Shown: positions 22,401 to 30,237, counted from the stretch's first letter. The stretch is 64,000 bases of DNA from Aspidiotus rigidus (GCA_035079385.1 JAVHKY010000049.1:1054001-1118000), one strand, 5' to 3'. The notes: generated by a model from the sequence alone, not told the origin. Numbers and translations are program-made.

Positions 22401-24679
22401 ACTTTTCATTTTCTTTGTGTGACCGAAATTTTTCGGTCATAACAGTTATAACCATTATTTGGCCAACGTTTTGACCGTTTGACCGTTATGACCGATAATT
22501 GTTTCAAATGAAATTTTCTGAGAGTTATTTCAGATTTAACCGAAAAAAAAATAACGGTCAAAAGCCCTAATTTCAACCCTGGTATGGTGCGATCAGATGA
22601 CGAGTCTTCCCCTCCATCCGTCCATCATTTGGTGCTTGTTAACAGAGCATTGCAGCTGTATCATACAGCTTAGACTTTCAGCTTAAACTTAGAACCTTGA
22701 AAAATACAACTTTGGCTTTGGCTTTTGGCTTTGGAAATACCTAAAAAATATAGCTGACTTTCGGCTTTTGGCTCTAGCTTTCGGCTGTTTTGATGAAACA
22801 CTCCGGCTTTTGACTTAAACTTACAACCTTGAAAAATATAGCTTCGGCTTTGGCTTTCAGCTTGGAAAAAACATGAATAATACAGCTGGCTTTCGGCTTT
22901 AGCTTTCGGCTTTTGGCTGGCTGCAATGCTCCGCTTGTTAAACCCCAAGGTGTTTGAAAAGAGGTGTGCTCAGTTCGATTGTAAACAAAACGCAACCCGC
23001 ATGCACATTTAAAAATACATGGGACGCGGAACCGAGTGACGTCACCCGGTTCCGTTTTTACATTGTTTTAAATGGAGATCAGCTGATGTAGCGCCTTGTT
23101 GTTTACATTGAGCTGAGCACACCTCTTTTCAAACACCTTGGTTAAACCCATCCGAACGCGAACGTTAACGAACAATCCCAATGCCGACAGACGTTGGACA
23201 AACTATATTTTGTAGCGTTGTCCACGGTTTTCGTAGGTTGCTTGTGTTTTATTATTATGGATGGATGGATGTGGGATTCGGGATTCTAATTGATTCCCGA
23301 TGACCGACCGGTCACTTTGGCTTCATTAGATCGAAAATTTATTATCGGTGTGGGTCACACCGGTAATAATAACATAATCTACAGACCAATCGGTCATGTG
23401 CGCGAACCCGAATTAACCTTTTTAAATTTTCTTCCTCTCCCCCCCCCCCCCCCCGTCAACAAAGATTCCGTTACTTTTTCGATTTATTATTTGAGGTGAA
23501 AACTTATGTTTCCCTCTTCACAAAATTCCCGGGCCGATTAGAAAAAGGGAAATGTGAGACTTACGTGTAAAAATATTTCGAAATCTGATCAGTACCTAGC
23601 CACCAAGGTGGATTTTGAGGAAGAGCTAGGGACAAGGAGGAAGTTCGAGTTTACTCAAAACCATGAGAGGAACACAAAAAAGAAAATTGCAGTTCGCAAT
23701 AACTAAATTATTTTATCGGAAATTTGATAGCCATTAGCCAAAAAGAGATAGAGAGACCGGAAGCAATCTAAGATAGATCGATCAATTCTATGAACGCTAT
23801 TTGGTAATTTTTTTCTTTTATTCATTTCACAGCTCATCCGAACGTTAAACTTTTCATCTCTCACGGTGGTGCTTTCGGCCTCTACGAAGCAATATGGGAA
23901 GCAGTGCCAGTAGTTGGAATACCTTTTTACGGTGATCAAAGAATGAATGTAAAGTCTCTCGAAGTTGCCGCTGTGGGTCTGGAATTGTCATACGAAGAAA
24001 TATCGAACAACACCATCATCGATAGAGTCAATTCAATAATTCATAATAAAACGTAAGTAAGTCTAATTCGATTCATCGAATAAATATTAAATGATATTAA
24101 TTGGAAGTTAGGATGTAGGGGTCAAAGATTAGGTTTTAATAATCACTATGTTCTACTGAGCTTGGGCCTTTTTTTCATTCACAAAGTTCTCAAATTATCT
24201 ATCATTTCATCATGAGACGATTGATCGTGAAATACATTTGATACCAGGATTTCAAATATTAGAAATTATGGACCGAGGAAACTCGATATAGTCGATGAGA
24301 ATTAGGAATTCGATCATTAACGGGGTTGCCCACAATTGTTGTAGACATTTGTGAACAGACAGTTTTAATAATTTTCATTGAGTTTACATCATTTTTTTGA
24401 AGGTATGCTGAGAACGCGAAAAAATTGTCGAGTATCTTTAAAGACAGACCTCGAAAGCCACTAAATGAGGCGGTGTACTGGATAGAATACGTTATTAAAC
24501 ACAACGGAGCTCGACATCTGCAATCCAGTGCCAGATATTTATCGTGGTATCAATATCTCCTTTTTGATGTTACAGCGCTAATAATCGGTGTTATTCTATT
24601 TGTGCTAATAATCTTTTACTTGCTTACGTATTACGGTATCCGTATGTGCCGTCATTTATGCAAAAGTAAATATAATTAA
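4415..24679 (+). CDS. UDP-glycosyltransferase (insect UGT), four coding exons
   Basis: Exons 4415-5251, 5320-5542, 23833-24052 and 24403-24679 join in phase to 518 aa, the usual UGT size. UGTs move sugar from a UDP-sugar to small lipophilic molecules in the ER lumen, in detoxification and pigment or hormone metabolism. A signal peptide (MRIVALLLVLGILL) is followed by the His of PLKSHF near residue 37, the likely catalytic base. Exon 3 holds the UGT signature: FISHGGAFGLYEAIWEA, then GIPFYGDQRMN. Exon 4 ends with a membrane helix near residues 485-507 and the tail KSKYN, which fits a KxKxx ER-retrieval signal. I chose ATG 4415 over the in-frame ATG 4355 because it starts the signal peptide and follows an acceptor-like TTTCAG. 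The third intron is 18.3 kb and houses the Polinton-like element; the other two are 68 and 350 bases. The substrate cannot be told from sequence. Confidence 0.95.
6196..6420 (-). mobile_element. Penelope-like RT fragment in UGT intron
   Basis: The minus strand encodes about 70 aa with YRKPTHTDNIIP and HPRHKLTAIQNYCYRA, the pattern downstream of the catalytic palm in Penelope-like RTs. It matches the remnant at 1985-2060. The flanks are not coding, so it is a short dead fragment. Confidence 0.7.
6910..7856. mobile_element. Foldback element with ~200-bp terminal inverted repeats
   Basis: Bases 6911-7120 and about 7655-7855 are inverted copies; both outer ends read TGTCGCAGTCAC. The 0.95 kb element has no coding capacity for a transposase. 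Just inside the right arm, two diverged copies of a CAGTCTA / AAATTACAGTA segment occur in tandem (7600-7710). No clean target-site duplication was found. Confidence 0.8.
7857..8810. other. UGT intron, no feature seen
   Basis: This is non-coding intron sequence in which no gene, repeat pair or known element was recognised. Confidence 0.4.
8811..9166. mobile_element. Small foldback/MITE-like element
   Basis: The ends are inverted copies of AACACAAGATCGCTAAC (8813-8830 and 9145-9161), about 355 bp apart. There is no ORF and no clear target-site duplication. Confidence 0.6.
9340..9605. repeat. AGCYRAAAGCC-rich repeat, left copy
   Basis: The sequence is rich in AAGCCRAAAGC and AAGTTTAAGC words. 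It reappears in reverse complement at 22645-22936, ending with GCTGCAATGCTC in both. The copies lie outside the two ends of the Polinton-like element. Confidence 0.8.
9606..10070. repeat. Repeat cluster of CCGGTTAATCGGTT words
   Basis: Many imperfect, partly palindromic copies of AACCGGTTAATCGGTTAA occur between 9616 and 9690 and between 9925 and 10055, separated by an AT-rich spacer. The layout suggests an internally repetitive foldback element. Confidence 0.55.
10098..11022. repeat. Polinton-like terminal inverted repeat, left
   Basis: It is a near-exact reverse complement of 20412-21339. Inside are repeated subunits of roughly 370 bp, each marked by the word CGAACGTTCAGG (or CCGTTCAGG) near 10267, 10646 and 11014. 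Confidence 0.92.
11023..11320. repeat. Fourth subterminal subunit, left side only
   Basis: A further diverged copy of the repeat subunit (ending at CACAAACGTTCAGG near 11293) follows the left inverted repeat. The right arm has no equivalent, so the arms are asymmetric. Confidence 0.75.
11321..11804. other. Non-coding interior of the element
   Basis: No gene is seen. Bases 11575-11690 contain a weak foldback (CCCGAGTTAC and GTAACTGGCTCG arms, with TGAACA/TGTTCA). Confidence 0.35.
11805..11995. repeat. Minisatellite with CGCGGACAT palindrome, 3 units
   Basis: There are three tandem units of about 70-80 bp. Each contains an imperfect palindrome of the form CGCGGACATGAATGTCCGCG, followed by TCAACACCCGTATA or a variant. 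The same family, in the opposite orientation, forms the array at 34785-35090. Confidence 0.8.
11989..12687 (-). CDS. Unknown protein in Polinton-like element, about 232 aa
   Basis: This is an uninterrupted minus-strand ORF; the first ATG is at 12687, and the open frame extends to 12723 and beyond without another ATG. I do not recognise the family. The C-terminal third is charged and helical-looking (ISDRHARRLRWLGRLWLEYA, then LLKREKEIDDLFQNYPDL). Its base composition is closer to host genes than to the AT-rich ORFs on the other side of the element. The 3' end runs into the minisatellite at 11805-11995, so the natural end may be lost. It could be an element gene or a captured exon. Confidence 0.5.
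   Translation of the reverse strand: MNNLSKFRKELEDMIILIRQAEHSERDYTMVRSSVLYGNSQGWKKWQKIFLADAFPKPVPTKKKVSKPTGMDLHIWLKKHLIEDRSSFVSLRAPPINSNNYDEIFSFLISDSKHIRSFTQKLLFKYCQYGAYLDQFYILFCGRRERNKITTSFAVFIKNEFNISDRHARRLRWLGRLWLEYAKIGFLSLTLADLLKREKEIDDLFQNYPDLVEEWKENVNHPLVAVVPGIRV
13078..13377 (+). CDS. Small acidic unknown protein, 99 aa
   Basis: The ORF starts at ATG 13078 and ends at 13377 without interruption. It is acidic (VDEDEFDFENI near the start) and probably helical, with no signal peptide or membrane segment. It is AT-rich like the polymerase gene, which it faces tail to tail. No family is recognised; position and composition suggest an element gene. Confidence 0.45.
   Translation: MEVYKDSLVDEDEFDFENIIPYFKDPIARIRSNYETLMDPLSDKIQHLPEDKRIKYTKFMVNIITHLSALSRIIEREIKDLNIPNNDLKSDVEINYVHN
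13539..15493 (-). pseudogene. Protein-primed DNA polymerase B (Polinton/adintovirus type), broken
   Basis: This family replicates linear genomes from a protein primer. The N-terminal piece (15493-14297) opens with two tandem Rho-N/SAP-like repeats around KGYSKMRKADLLRLL and KGYYKMKKADLI. It ends in a Cys/His cluster (CHECNRPYEHKDRHKC) that continues in another frame at 14312-14109 (CILCF, CKDCNRYC, CLYCNKFC), so a frameshift lies near 14300. The next piece (14112-13726) carries the catalytic YCDTDS motif. After further frameshifts, the typical C-terminus YDKRVILP to PYGY ends at 13539. The exonuclease and much of the palm between the zinc cluster and YCDTDS are missing, so there is a large internal deletion near 14110. 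The gene cannot be functional. Confidence 0.9.
15705..15858 (-). pseudogene. Zinc-ribbon protein fragment (related to 19491-19880)
   Basis: The minus strand reads CSKCKQMKKGSEF, WCKDCRNEIMKKY and CECGR before a stop at 15705. A frame change then gives a LKSNYHKRRLE tail further on (about 15630-15690). The order and spacing mirror the intact ORF at 19491 (CTKCK, CKFCYKSL, CECGK, LSSNYHNKR). There is no start codon, so it is a degraded paralogue. Confidence 0.65.
15915..16070. repeat. GC-rich short tandem repeat (CGCTTTGCGCTCGCTGG)
   Basis: Three copies of GGCTCGCGCTTTGCGCTCGC or a close variant occur within 150 bp. They sit in otherwise AT-rich DNA and contrast sharply with the polymerase gene. 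Similar CGCTCCGCTCGTTCGCC words occur at 56222 and 56610. Confidence 0.65.
16500..16910. repeat. 46-bp minisatellite with three-monomer higher-order unit
   Basis: Monomers start with TCATATAT at 16601, 16646, 16692, 16737, 16782, 16828 and 16873, with diverged ones upstream. Variants A (GGCTCAATAGTCG), B (GACTCGATAGTCG) and C (AGCTCGAGAGTCG) follow in the order A-B-C-A-B-C, giving a unit of about 137 bp. The same monomer occurs near 56280-56310 and 56660-56745 in reverse orientation. Confidence 0.85.
16926..18924. other. Non-coding block with diverged tandem duplications
   Basis: No gene is recognised. Words such as GATCACGTTCTGTATTCATAATTCGAATCAC recur (17105 and 17635), as do ACCTACAAAATA (17318 and 17538), so the block contains old tandem duplications of about 215 and 530 bp. 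It precedes the secreted-peptide gene and may be its ancestral 5' flank. Confidence 0.5.
18925..19155 (+). CDS. Small secreted cysteine-rich peptide, 76 aa
   Basis: The ORF codes for a signal peptide (MLRNLCTVLILTCLRIYLIFA) and a mature part of about 54 residues with ten cysteines. The spacing begins YGCYHGKCWVGCWIGWCFT and continues with single Cys, CxxxxxC and C near the end. The layout resembles small arthropod secreted peptides with a YGCxxGxCWxGC start; that likeness is from memory. Role unknown: defence, effector or toxin-like peptides all share such features. It lies inside the Polinton-like element, next to a fragment of an AT-rich element gene at 19201. Composition is less AT-rich than the neighbouring ORFs, which suggests a host origin. 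No intron is needed. Confidence 0.6.
   Translation: MLRNLCTVLILTCLRIYLIFAWPTDYGCYHGKCWVGCWIGWCFTVDPKHPDDFAMCKVKEDCSDQWLCVEAEACIF
19201..19437 (+). pseudogene. 3' fragment of an AT-rich element gene
   Basis: One frame runs to a stop at about 19287. A second frame continues from there (IIDHPGIPVLNDYDNYKNL) to a stop at 19435. A single frameshift joins them, and the 5' part is absent upstream of 19200, where composition changes abruptly. It looks like the tail of an element gene cut by insertion or recombination. The family is not recognised. Confidence 0.45.
19491..19880 (+). CDS. Zinc-ribbon protein, 129 aa
   Basis: ATG 19491 follows an AT-rich leader. The protein is Lys/Asn rich and has paired Cys motifs: CTKCKELEDLSQF, CKFCYKSL, a second set CKKCKKIKDF and CKLCY, then CECGK and a C-terminal LSSNYHNKRM that could complete a C2H2-like finger. 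This suggests two zinc ribbons plus one finger, possibly for nucleic-acid binding. The gene looks intact. A degraded paralogue lies at 15705-15858 on the other strand. Confidence 0.6.
   Translation: MYQKTCTKCKELEDLSQFYKDGNIYKSKCKFCYKSLMRNLYYQNKTDNINNLEDKKECKKCKKIKDFNSFYIIYDNYRFNICKLCYTENIKLKNGNKVIICECGKSLFESKKIKHLSSNYHNKRMICIK
19986..20198 (+). CDS. Small acidic unknown protein, 70 aa
   Basis: The ORF from ATG 19986 is strongly acidic (EYDYGEDGISF, IEPEPEEDGNIDIDLNLE) and probably disordered. It overlaps the next ORF in another frame, so the two may be one gene split by a frameshift or a natural overlap. No family is recognised. Confidence 0.4.
   Translation: MNTDSEYDYGEDGISFVSSQEEINFDDIEPEPEEDGNIDIDLNLESLFDSNSVNTNRDVPIDTYATSRKT
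20158..20415 (+). CDS. Small unknown protein ending at the terminal repeat
   Basis: ATG 20158 (or ATG 20176) opens a frame rich in Asn, Tyr and Leu (LINQDLISNEFILDYLKQV). Its TGA at 20413-20415 lies in the first bases of the right inverted repeat. The stop therefore comes from the repeat, and the original C-terminus was probably replaced when the repeat boundary formed. Confidence 0.4.
   Translation: MYLLTLMQPPVRHNLRIEINTSNYNEYLINQDLISNEFILDYLKQVYPNKSNNQILYYIRNKHIKLYYNNVLVEDLFFKNKLDSV
20412..21339. repeat. Polinton-like terminal inverted repeat, right
   Basis: This is the reverse complement of 10098-11022 with only a few differences. Three subunits are visible, marked by TGAACGTTCGTGAGCG near 20413 and 20780 and by TGAACGGCCATGAGCG near 21157. 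Confidence 0.92.
21540..22560. repeat. Foldback-like cluster of AACTGTTATAACCG words
   Basis: Bases 21545-21720 and 22425-22560 hold many copies of TAACTGTTATAACCG and GACCGTTTGACCG in mixed orientation, around a unique middle of about 700 bp. The middle has ORFs on both strands that resemble no known protein. It looks like an internally repetitive non-autonomous element. Confidence 0.5.
22645..22936. repeat. AGCYRAAAGCC-rich repeat, right copy
   Basis: This is the reverse complement of 9340-9605. Its repetitive words give false open frames on both strands rich in Ala, Lys, Ser and Gln. Confidence 0.8.
22945..23141. mobile_element. 197-bp MITE with target-site duplication
   Basis: Inverted ends read CCAAGGTGTTTGAAAAGAGG. 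TTAAACC is repeated directly on both sides (22938-22944 and 23142-23148). The middle has a palindrome with arms CGGAACCG and CGGTTCCG around TGACGTCA. It has no coding capacity. The 7-8 bp duplication fits a hAT-like origin, but the ends were not matched to a named family. Confidence 0.85.
23149..23832. other. UGT intron 3' part
   Basis: It contains a C run at about 23440-23453 and ends with the acceptor TTTCACAG before exon 3. No other feature is seen. Confidence 0.4.
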
Positions 24680-25044
24680 CTATTCATCTATACAAACAAT
24701 TACTTCGTTCAGATCAATGATGAAATGTTACAAATGACCTAATATTGTAGAACCTCGTACCTATAGAAAGTCAAGTTTTAAATATTCTTGCAGCCAAAAT
24801 GATAAGTTGAAAAGTTAAGCCGCACTGAGAAAAATTCGATCATCTCTTCAGAGTACAATTCAAGAAACGCGGTCGAAATCTAAAAAAAAAGGAATGAAAT
24901 TTCCAATTTGAAATATCTTCCATCAGTTTCATAATTAGAACTTGGCTTGAAAATCGTAGTGAGTATGAAACGAATTAGAAGAGAGAGAAGAAACGTGTCT
25001 TCAAATACGAGTCCAAATACTTTTTCGAATGGTAACGTGAAAAA

Positions 25045-25050
25045 TTTATT
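25045..25050 (-). other. Polyadenylation signal, MFS transporter
   Basis: AATAAA on the minus strand, about 295 bases after the transporter stop codon. Confidence 0.5.
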
Positions 25051-25344
25051 ATAATAGAAAAAAAAAAAATATCAGTATTGCACTCTTTCGCATTTTTTAC
25101 AACAAAAACATACAAAATAATCGAACAAATAATTTAACATATACTGTAATAAATATAGGCTGCCAAAAATATTACAAAAAAAACAAATTGAAGAGAGAAC
25201 GAACCATAAAAAAATTAATGCGATACTCGCGAAATTTTGAAGAGATCAGTACAGAAAAAACTGGTTCGCCAATGTTGAACTGTAGCTATAGAGAGTAGTT
25301 ACATTAAGCTACCGACTCGATGGCTGATCAACTGAAATGTTCAT

Positions 25345-26529
25345 CTATTCAGTTTTTGATCGCTCCATACGAGGACGTAAACTCATTACTATTAAGCCAC
25401 TCAAAAGTGTAACAATGGAAATCACGTACACGCTATCGTAATCGTATCTATCTACTATATAACCAGAAATTAACGGTAACAAAAATCTCGCAACAGCCGT
25501 CACATTATTGAAAGCTCCTAATATAATGCCTTTGTTATGATCTCTTACCCTCACGACCAATGCTTCGTGATTCACTATTCTTATGAAGCATAAACATACA
25601 TTCAAAGGAATTAAACAAAGTAAATACACGTAAAAATAGGTAGAAAAATACAAACTTATAAAACTAATTAGTACAATCACATAAGTTACTTGAACTTTCT
25701 GCAAAATATTCGAGTGAGCCGGGAATAATTTATTTACACGATGAATGTGAAACGCTGTAAGTGAGCGTATGAGGCTTTGCATAGAATACGAATATCCAAT
25801 TGTAACCGAAGAAATTTTATATCGCTTAGCGATTGATTGACTGTAATTAATATAGAAGGCATACACGGCAAAAACGGTTAGGCTTTTCAACAAAAATATA
25901 TCCCAACAAATCGACCACGGAATGCTTTTAAAACTTCGAATGAAACTCGCGTTAGTCTCTTTCGATTTTCTTTCAATGCGTGTCGACCCCGAGAGAAAAC
26001 ACGCGAGAATGGCGTTTATTGCGAAAGCAAATCCTGCTAAACAGCTCATATACAAAAATCCGTCTTCTTGATCGATGATGTATCCACTGATAATGGGACC
26101 GACAATGTGACCGAGAGAAGTAAATCCGCTAAGTTTGCCGAAATTTTGTAAATTAGTATCTTCTCCCGCATTCTCTTCGATATAGTTTTTGCACAGCATT
26201 TGAGTATGTTTCATAAAGCCGATGACGCAACGAATAACAGCCAACGATATTAAAGAGGTTCCGGCACCCATCAGCGGGTAACATACTGAACAAATTAGTA
26301 AACTAACGAGAAGTACAATTCTACTGTTGTATAAATCGCTTAAATGACCTATAATTGGACTCGAGAAAAACTGTACACTCGTATAAACCGAATTCAATAA
26401 TCCGATATTAACGTTTGACAGCCCGATTGATTGCAAATGTTGAGTGAACACAGGAATAATCAAACTGACGGCGAATATATCTACGCACGATATTAGGTAG
26501 ACAAGATTACGTTTTAAGAATCGAATCAT
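25345..26529 (-). CDS. Major facilitator superfamily transporter, MFSD9-like, 394 aa
   Basis: It is a single-exon membrane protein with about 12 hydrophobic segments. The first segment (YLISCVDIFAVSLIIPVF) and the loop SPIIGHLSDLYNSR between helices 2 and 3 are typical of the superfamily. Helix 5 has GHIVGPIISGYI. Overall order and start fit MFSD9-type orphan transporters (from memory); the substrate is unknown. ATG 26529 lies 15 bases after the MESD stop codon, on the same strand and in the same frame. No separate promoter or 5' exon is evident, so it may be read from a shared transcript. Confidence 0.85.
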   Translation of the reverse strand: MIRFLKRNLVYLISCVDIFAVSLIIPVFTQHLQSIGLSNVNIGLLNSVYTSVQFFSSPIIGHLSDLYNSRIVLLVSLLICSVCYPLMGAGTSLISLAVIRCVIGFMKHTQMLCKNYIEENAGEDTNLQNFGKLSGFTSLGHIVGPIISGYIIDQEDGFLYMSCLAGFAFAINAILACFLSGSTRIERKSKETNASFIRSFKSIPWSICWDIFLLKSLTVFAVYAFYINYSQSIAKRYKISSVTIGYSYSMQSLIRSLTAFHIHRVNKLFPAHSNILQKVQVTYVIVLISFISLYFSTYFYVYLLCLIPLNVCLCFIRIVNHEALVVRVRDHNKGIILGAFNNVTAVARFLLPLISGYIVDRYDYDSVYVISIVTLLSGLIVMSLRPRMERSKTE

Positions 26530-26544
26530 ATTACTTGGAATCAC

Positions 26545-28970
26545 CTATAATTCTTCACGCGATCCAGGACTCTAAAAGAAATTGAAATGAATTTCTTCTC
26601 ATTGAACGTGATAAGAACAAACAACACGAGATGATAAACAAGTATTTACCTTCTTCGAATATTTTCCTTCGTAAACTTTGCTCTCGATAGAAACCGACTC
26701 GCACCGCTCTTGTTCGATTAAATAATCTTTAGCTATCCACGCTTGAGCTCCGTCTTTGTACATGAAAATTGCGCGATCATCTTCTATTAAATACCTATGA
26801 ATGATGATTTATTCTTAATCACATGATATTAGCGAATAATTATTCGAGGAAAATATCAAATTACCTTTCAGCTTGAATATGGTTATTCCATAAACTGGTT
26901 TGCCAAAGTTTGGTCAACTCTTCTGTTTCCGCTTTCGTTGGATTGCCGGCAACTTTCACGAATGTCATCAACGTTCGCCCTTTTTTCGTTAATTTCATCA
27001 AATCTTCAGGATCTTGATTTTTCAGCTGCGAACCGATAAAATAGAGTAAGTTACATTGGTGGTGATTAAATTTTCTTTGAAACTAATGAGATTAATTTTA
27101 AAACACATTTTTCTTCTGAACACGTTTCACTCTAGTGTTTTGATGAAAACAAAAACAAACTCATCACTAGCTACAGAATATAATGTTGAAGATTGATTCA
27201 GCTCAAAATAAATTGAGAAAAAACTTGGAGGAACAGACAAAAGTCTGCGATCTCAGGCATTATTATATGAAAGAATGTTCGTTATTAATTTTTTAATAAT
27301 TTTCATTCAAAATTCACGGTCAGTTTCGTGATCACGGATAAAGATAAGTCAAAATTCGACTTGAGACTGGTTTCTTTATAGAGCGAGAAGGTTCCTATCT
27401 GTTTTCGCGTTCGTGTAAGAAATTTCTCAATGTCAACACGTTACGCGTGTCACAAACTTTAAATGATAGACGACAGTTCAGGTTGATTAGTAGATTACGG
27501 GAGTTCAACAAGACAATCATCGAATCGATGAACGACCATTAATTAATTAAATTTTGGTCGAAAAATGGGGCTAAAATTTTTCAATCGTGATGTAGACTTG
27601 TGGGCAGCTGATCTTCCAATGAAATCACGGAAAAGACAATCTGAAGTTGAAATGAAAGAAGCGAGGATCCAATTAGTCTAGTGAGAAAAAAAGCGACAAA
27701 AATATTACTTTCATTACGCGATTATTTTCGCACGAGGTATCTATAGTTTGAGTATGAGTATCGGTACATTAACATATTCATCTTCGTTTTGAGAGAACAT
27801 CTATCATATTATAAGAACATCGATACATTAATTATTGAGCAATAAGTACAATGAAAAACTTTACTAGATGGAAAGATGCAAATCGAGATCCTCAAAATAT
27901 GTACGCTTACATTTGTTGTACCTAATCCGTCAATATTAGTTCGAAAAAAAGAAACGATGTGCAATCGTTCTACACAAAAATACATCATTTCTAGAGTTGA
28001 AACGTGGTTCTAAAGTGAAGGTAAATTCAAGGCACCCCTTACGCCAAGTTAAGGAGATGTCTTCACACGAAATACCTATCGCGATTTCCTAGTGGTTTCT
28101 AGTCACAAGATAATTTTAAGAGGAATTGAATTTCAAGTCATTAATATTGAAAACATTGCAGAATGGAGCTCAAATGACGCGAATTGTCATTTTCTCAGAA
28201 ATTATGTTTGACGAAAGTGAGTTTGGAGTCTCTCAGTAGATTTCAGATTTTTCGAATGAAACTTAGAAAGAAAGGTATGATATTTGAAATGATACGTAAG
28301 ATTTTTCACATCTAATTAAAGAGTTTTCTAATACTGTAAAAAGTTTGGTACCAAAAGTTTAATGGAAAAACGAAAATAGAAAACTTTTCTGCGTTCCTTC
28401 AATCGTTTACTTCAAAAGGCCATCATTGATTCAATGCGATAAAATAAATTAATGGATTCCGATGAGTGTAGGTTACGATTGACTAATGAGTCAGCGGATT
28501 CACGAAGTAGTACTTGTAATAATGGTCATTCGGCTGAAATAACTGAACAATACCATTTGAGAAAATCGATCTTAGTAGATGAATAATGCCTTTCTAGGAT
28601 TTCGAAGATTAATACTTACGTTATTGATATCAAATTGTGGTTGAGGTTTCAGATGTTCTGGTAGCTCGTCAGGTTCTAATGGGTCCTCACCTTCCTGATT
28701 AGGCAAAAACGAATAATATTATCTGTTAGTAATTTTGACCATGTCAACTACAACACTATTCCGTAACAAGAGTATCCAGAAAAGTAAAGAAGAAGTGATT
28801 TATCGCACCTCCCATTGATCTAGCAGACGTTCCAAATCCGCTTCACTATAATCTCGAATATCTTTCTTTGCCCACGCCGGTTTTTCTGGTTCTTTCTCCG
28901 ACTTTTTTGACGAGACGAGGCCAAAAAAGATCAATACAGTGCAAAACAAAATCATCGATTTCAAGGCCAT
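26545..28970 (-). CDS. boca: LDLR chaperone MESD / Boca, 189 aa
   Basis: Exons 28970-28809, 28694-28620, 27025-26865, 26794-26650 and 26571-26545 join in phase. MESD/Boca helps the beta-propeller domains of LDL-receptor family proteins fold in the ER, including the Wnt co-receptor Arrow and yolk-protein receptors. Visible signs are a signal peptide (MALKSMILFCTVLIFFGLVSS), KPAWAKKDIRDYSEADLERL, the core GRTLMTFVKVAGNPTK, and WIAKDYLIEQERCESVSI. The last exon encodes only SPGSREEL, and REEL is an ER-retention signal of the KDEL type. It is divergent from calnexin and directly upstream of the MFS gene. Confidence 0.95.
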
Positions 28971-30237
28971 AATTTACGAATCAACCACAGTTCTCCAACG
29001 CTTGAATTATCATAGAAAGATCTGACTCGATAAATTTTTACCAGTAAAAAAGACCGAGTCACTGAGAGGCAAAAACTTACCTGTAATTTGTACGATTTTG
29101 ATTATGCAAAAAAAAATCGTTTATGTGCTACAGAGTTATCACCGAAGTATCACGTTCGGGTAAAAGGTCACTTACAGTATGCTTTTAACATGACGAGAAT
29201 TTCTATTTCCCAGGACGAATAGTTCAGACTTGACAGAACTGGCAGACGGCAGTAGGTAGTTGGGAATTTCTGGGACGAACTTGAAATTTTTTGATGTTGT
29301 TGTGAGTTCTGACTCGAGGCAACCGGTTCGTACTTTCATGGAAAGACGGTTTTCTCCGCAATTAAAACAGTTGCATAATGCTTTCCAGTCTCCAAAATTT
29401 GAAAAATAATAATCGATTTAAGCTGAAGACCACGAGTTAATCATGAACTGTAGCACTTCCTCGCGTATTTTACGTCAACTATTTCAGAAGCAGAATAGCC
29501 AATAGGAAACGTTCAAGTTTTCATCTCCGCCTTGTTTTCGGTCTCCGGTTTCCATCAACACAAACATGACCAAAGGTTCTTCGCTGGTTCTTCTGTCTGC
29601 CACGAAAATTTTAATTCAATTAAAAAAGGTGAGCGAGTGTAGTTAATTCAATTTGCATTTCCACTTTCGTTGCAAAGATTTTGGTATCGTTTCCCGAGAA
29701 GATGACGAAGTTATTGTAAATCGGTGCATTTGAATCATAATCGTGGAGTATATAGGTAAGAATCGATAGGAAAAATTTTGAATTTCGAAACCATTCCTTC
29801 CTCTGTAGCCGGTATTGAGAGTTTGGATTTCTAAAATATCACGGGATATTATTATTTTCGATTCGGTAAAGTTTCCTCGGGTCGGTCTCAAAGCATTACG
29901 TAATCGATAGATAACTGCCATCCGTTAATCTAATCGATCTTTACCGAGAACGTAGTATCAGCACTACCGTTGTACGAACTCAGTGTTAAAAGTTATGCAC
30001 TACAGTTGGATACATTTCGAAGATGATGCGGCGTTTGCTCATTCTACGTAATAAAATCACCTTCAAATTTTGGATGCTAGCCCGAACCTAGAAATAAGAT
30101 TCTGTAGCAACTCGGAAGGTAGATAATTCTATCGGAAGCCGAGAGTTCAATAACCTCAATTACGGTATCTATAATTAAATAGTTTTTTACCCAGCAAATT
30201 ACCACAAATATTATTCTTTCAGATACGTACCTTCAAT
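28971..30237. other. Shared upstream region of MESD and calnexin
   Basis: This is the 1.27 kb between two divergent ER-chaperone genes. A donor-like AAAAGGTGAGC at about 29629 and the acceptor TTCTTTCAG at 30222 could frame a 5' UTR intron of calnexin. CCAAT (about 29502) and CCACG (about 29429 and 29597) are present, but not at the spacing of the ER-stress element. An open frame at 29643-29921 is not supported as a gene. Confidence 0.5.

Noticed and set aside
22670..22995. Overlapping Ala/Lys/Ser-rich frames
   Set aside because: These arise from the AGCYRAAAGCC repeat words, not from a gene.
26530..26544. Transporter start at 26544
   Set aside because: The codon there is GTG; the first ATG in frame is at 26529 and fits the start of the first membrane helix.
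29420..29610. Possible ER-stress elements (CCAAT and CCACG words)
   Set aside because: The words are present, but not with the nine-base spacing of the known element.
29643..29921. 92-aa minus-strand frame between MESD and calnexin
   Set aside because: No recognisable domain, and it lies in the likely shared promoter and 5' UTR region.
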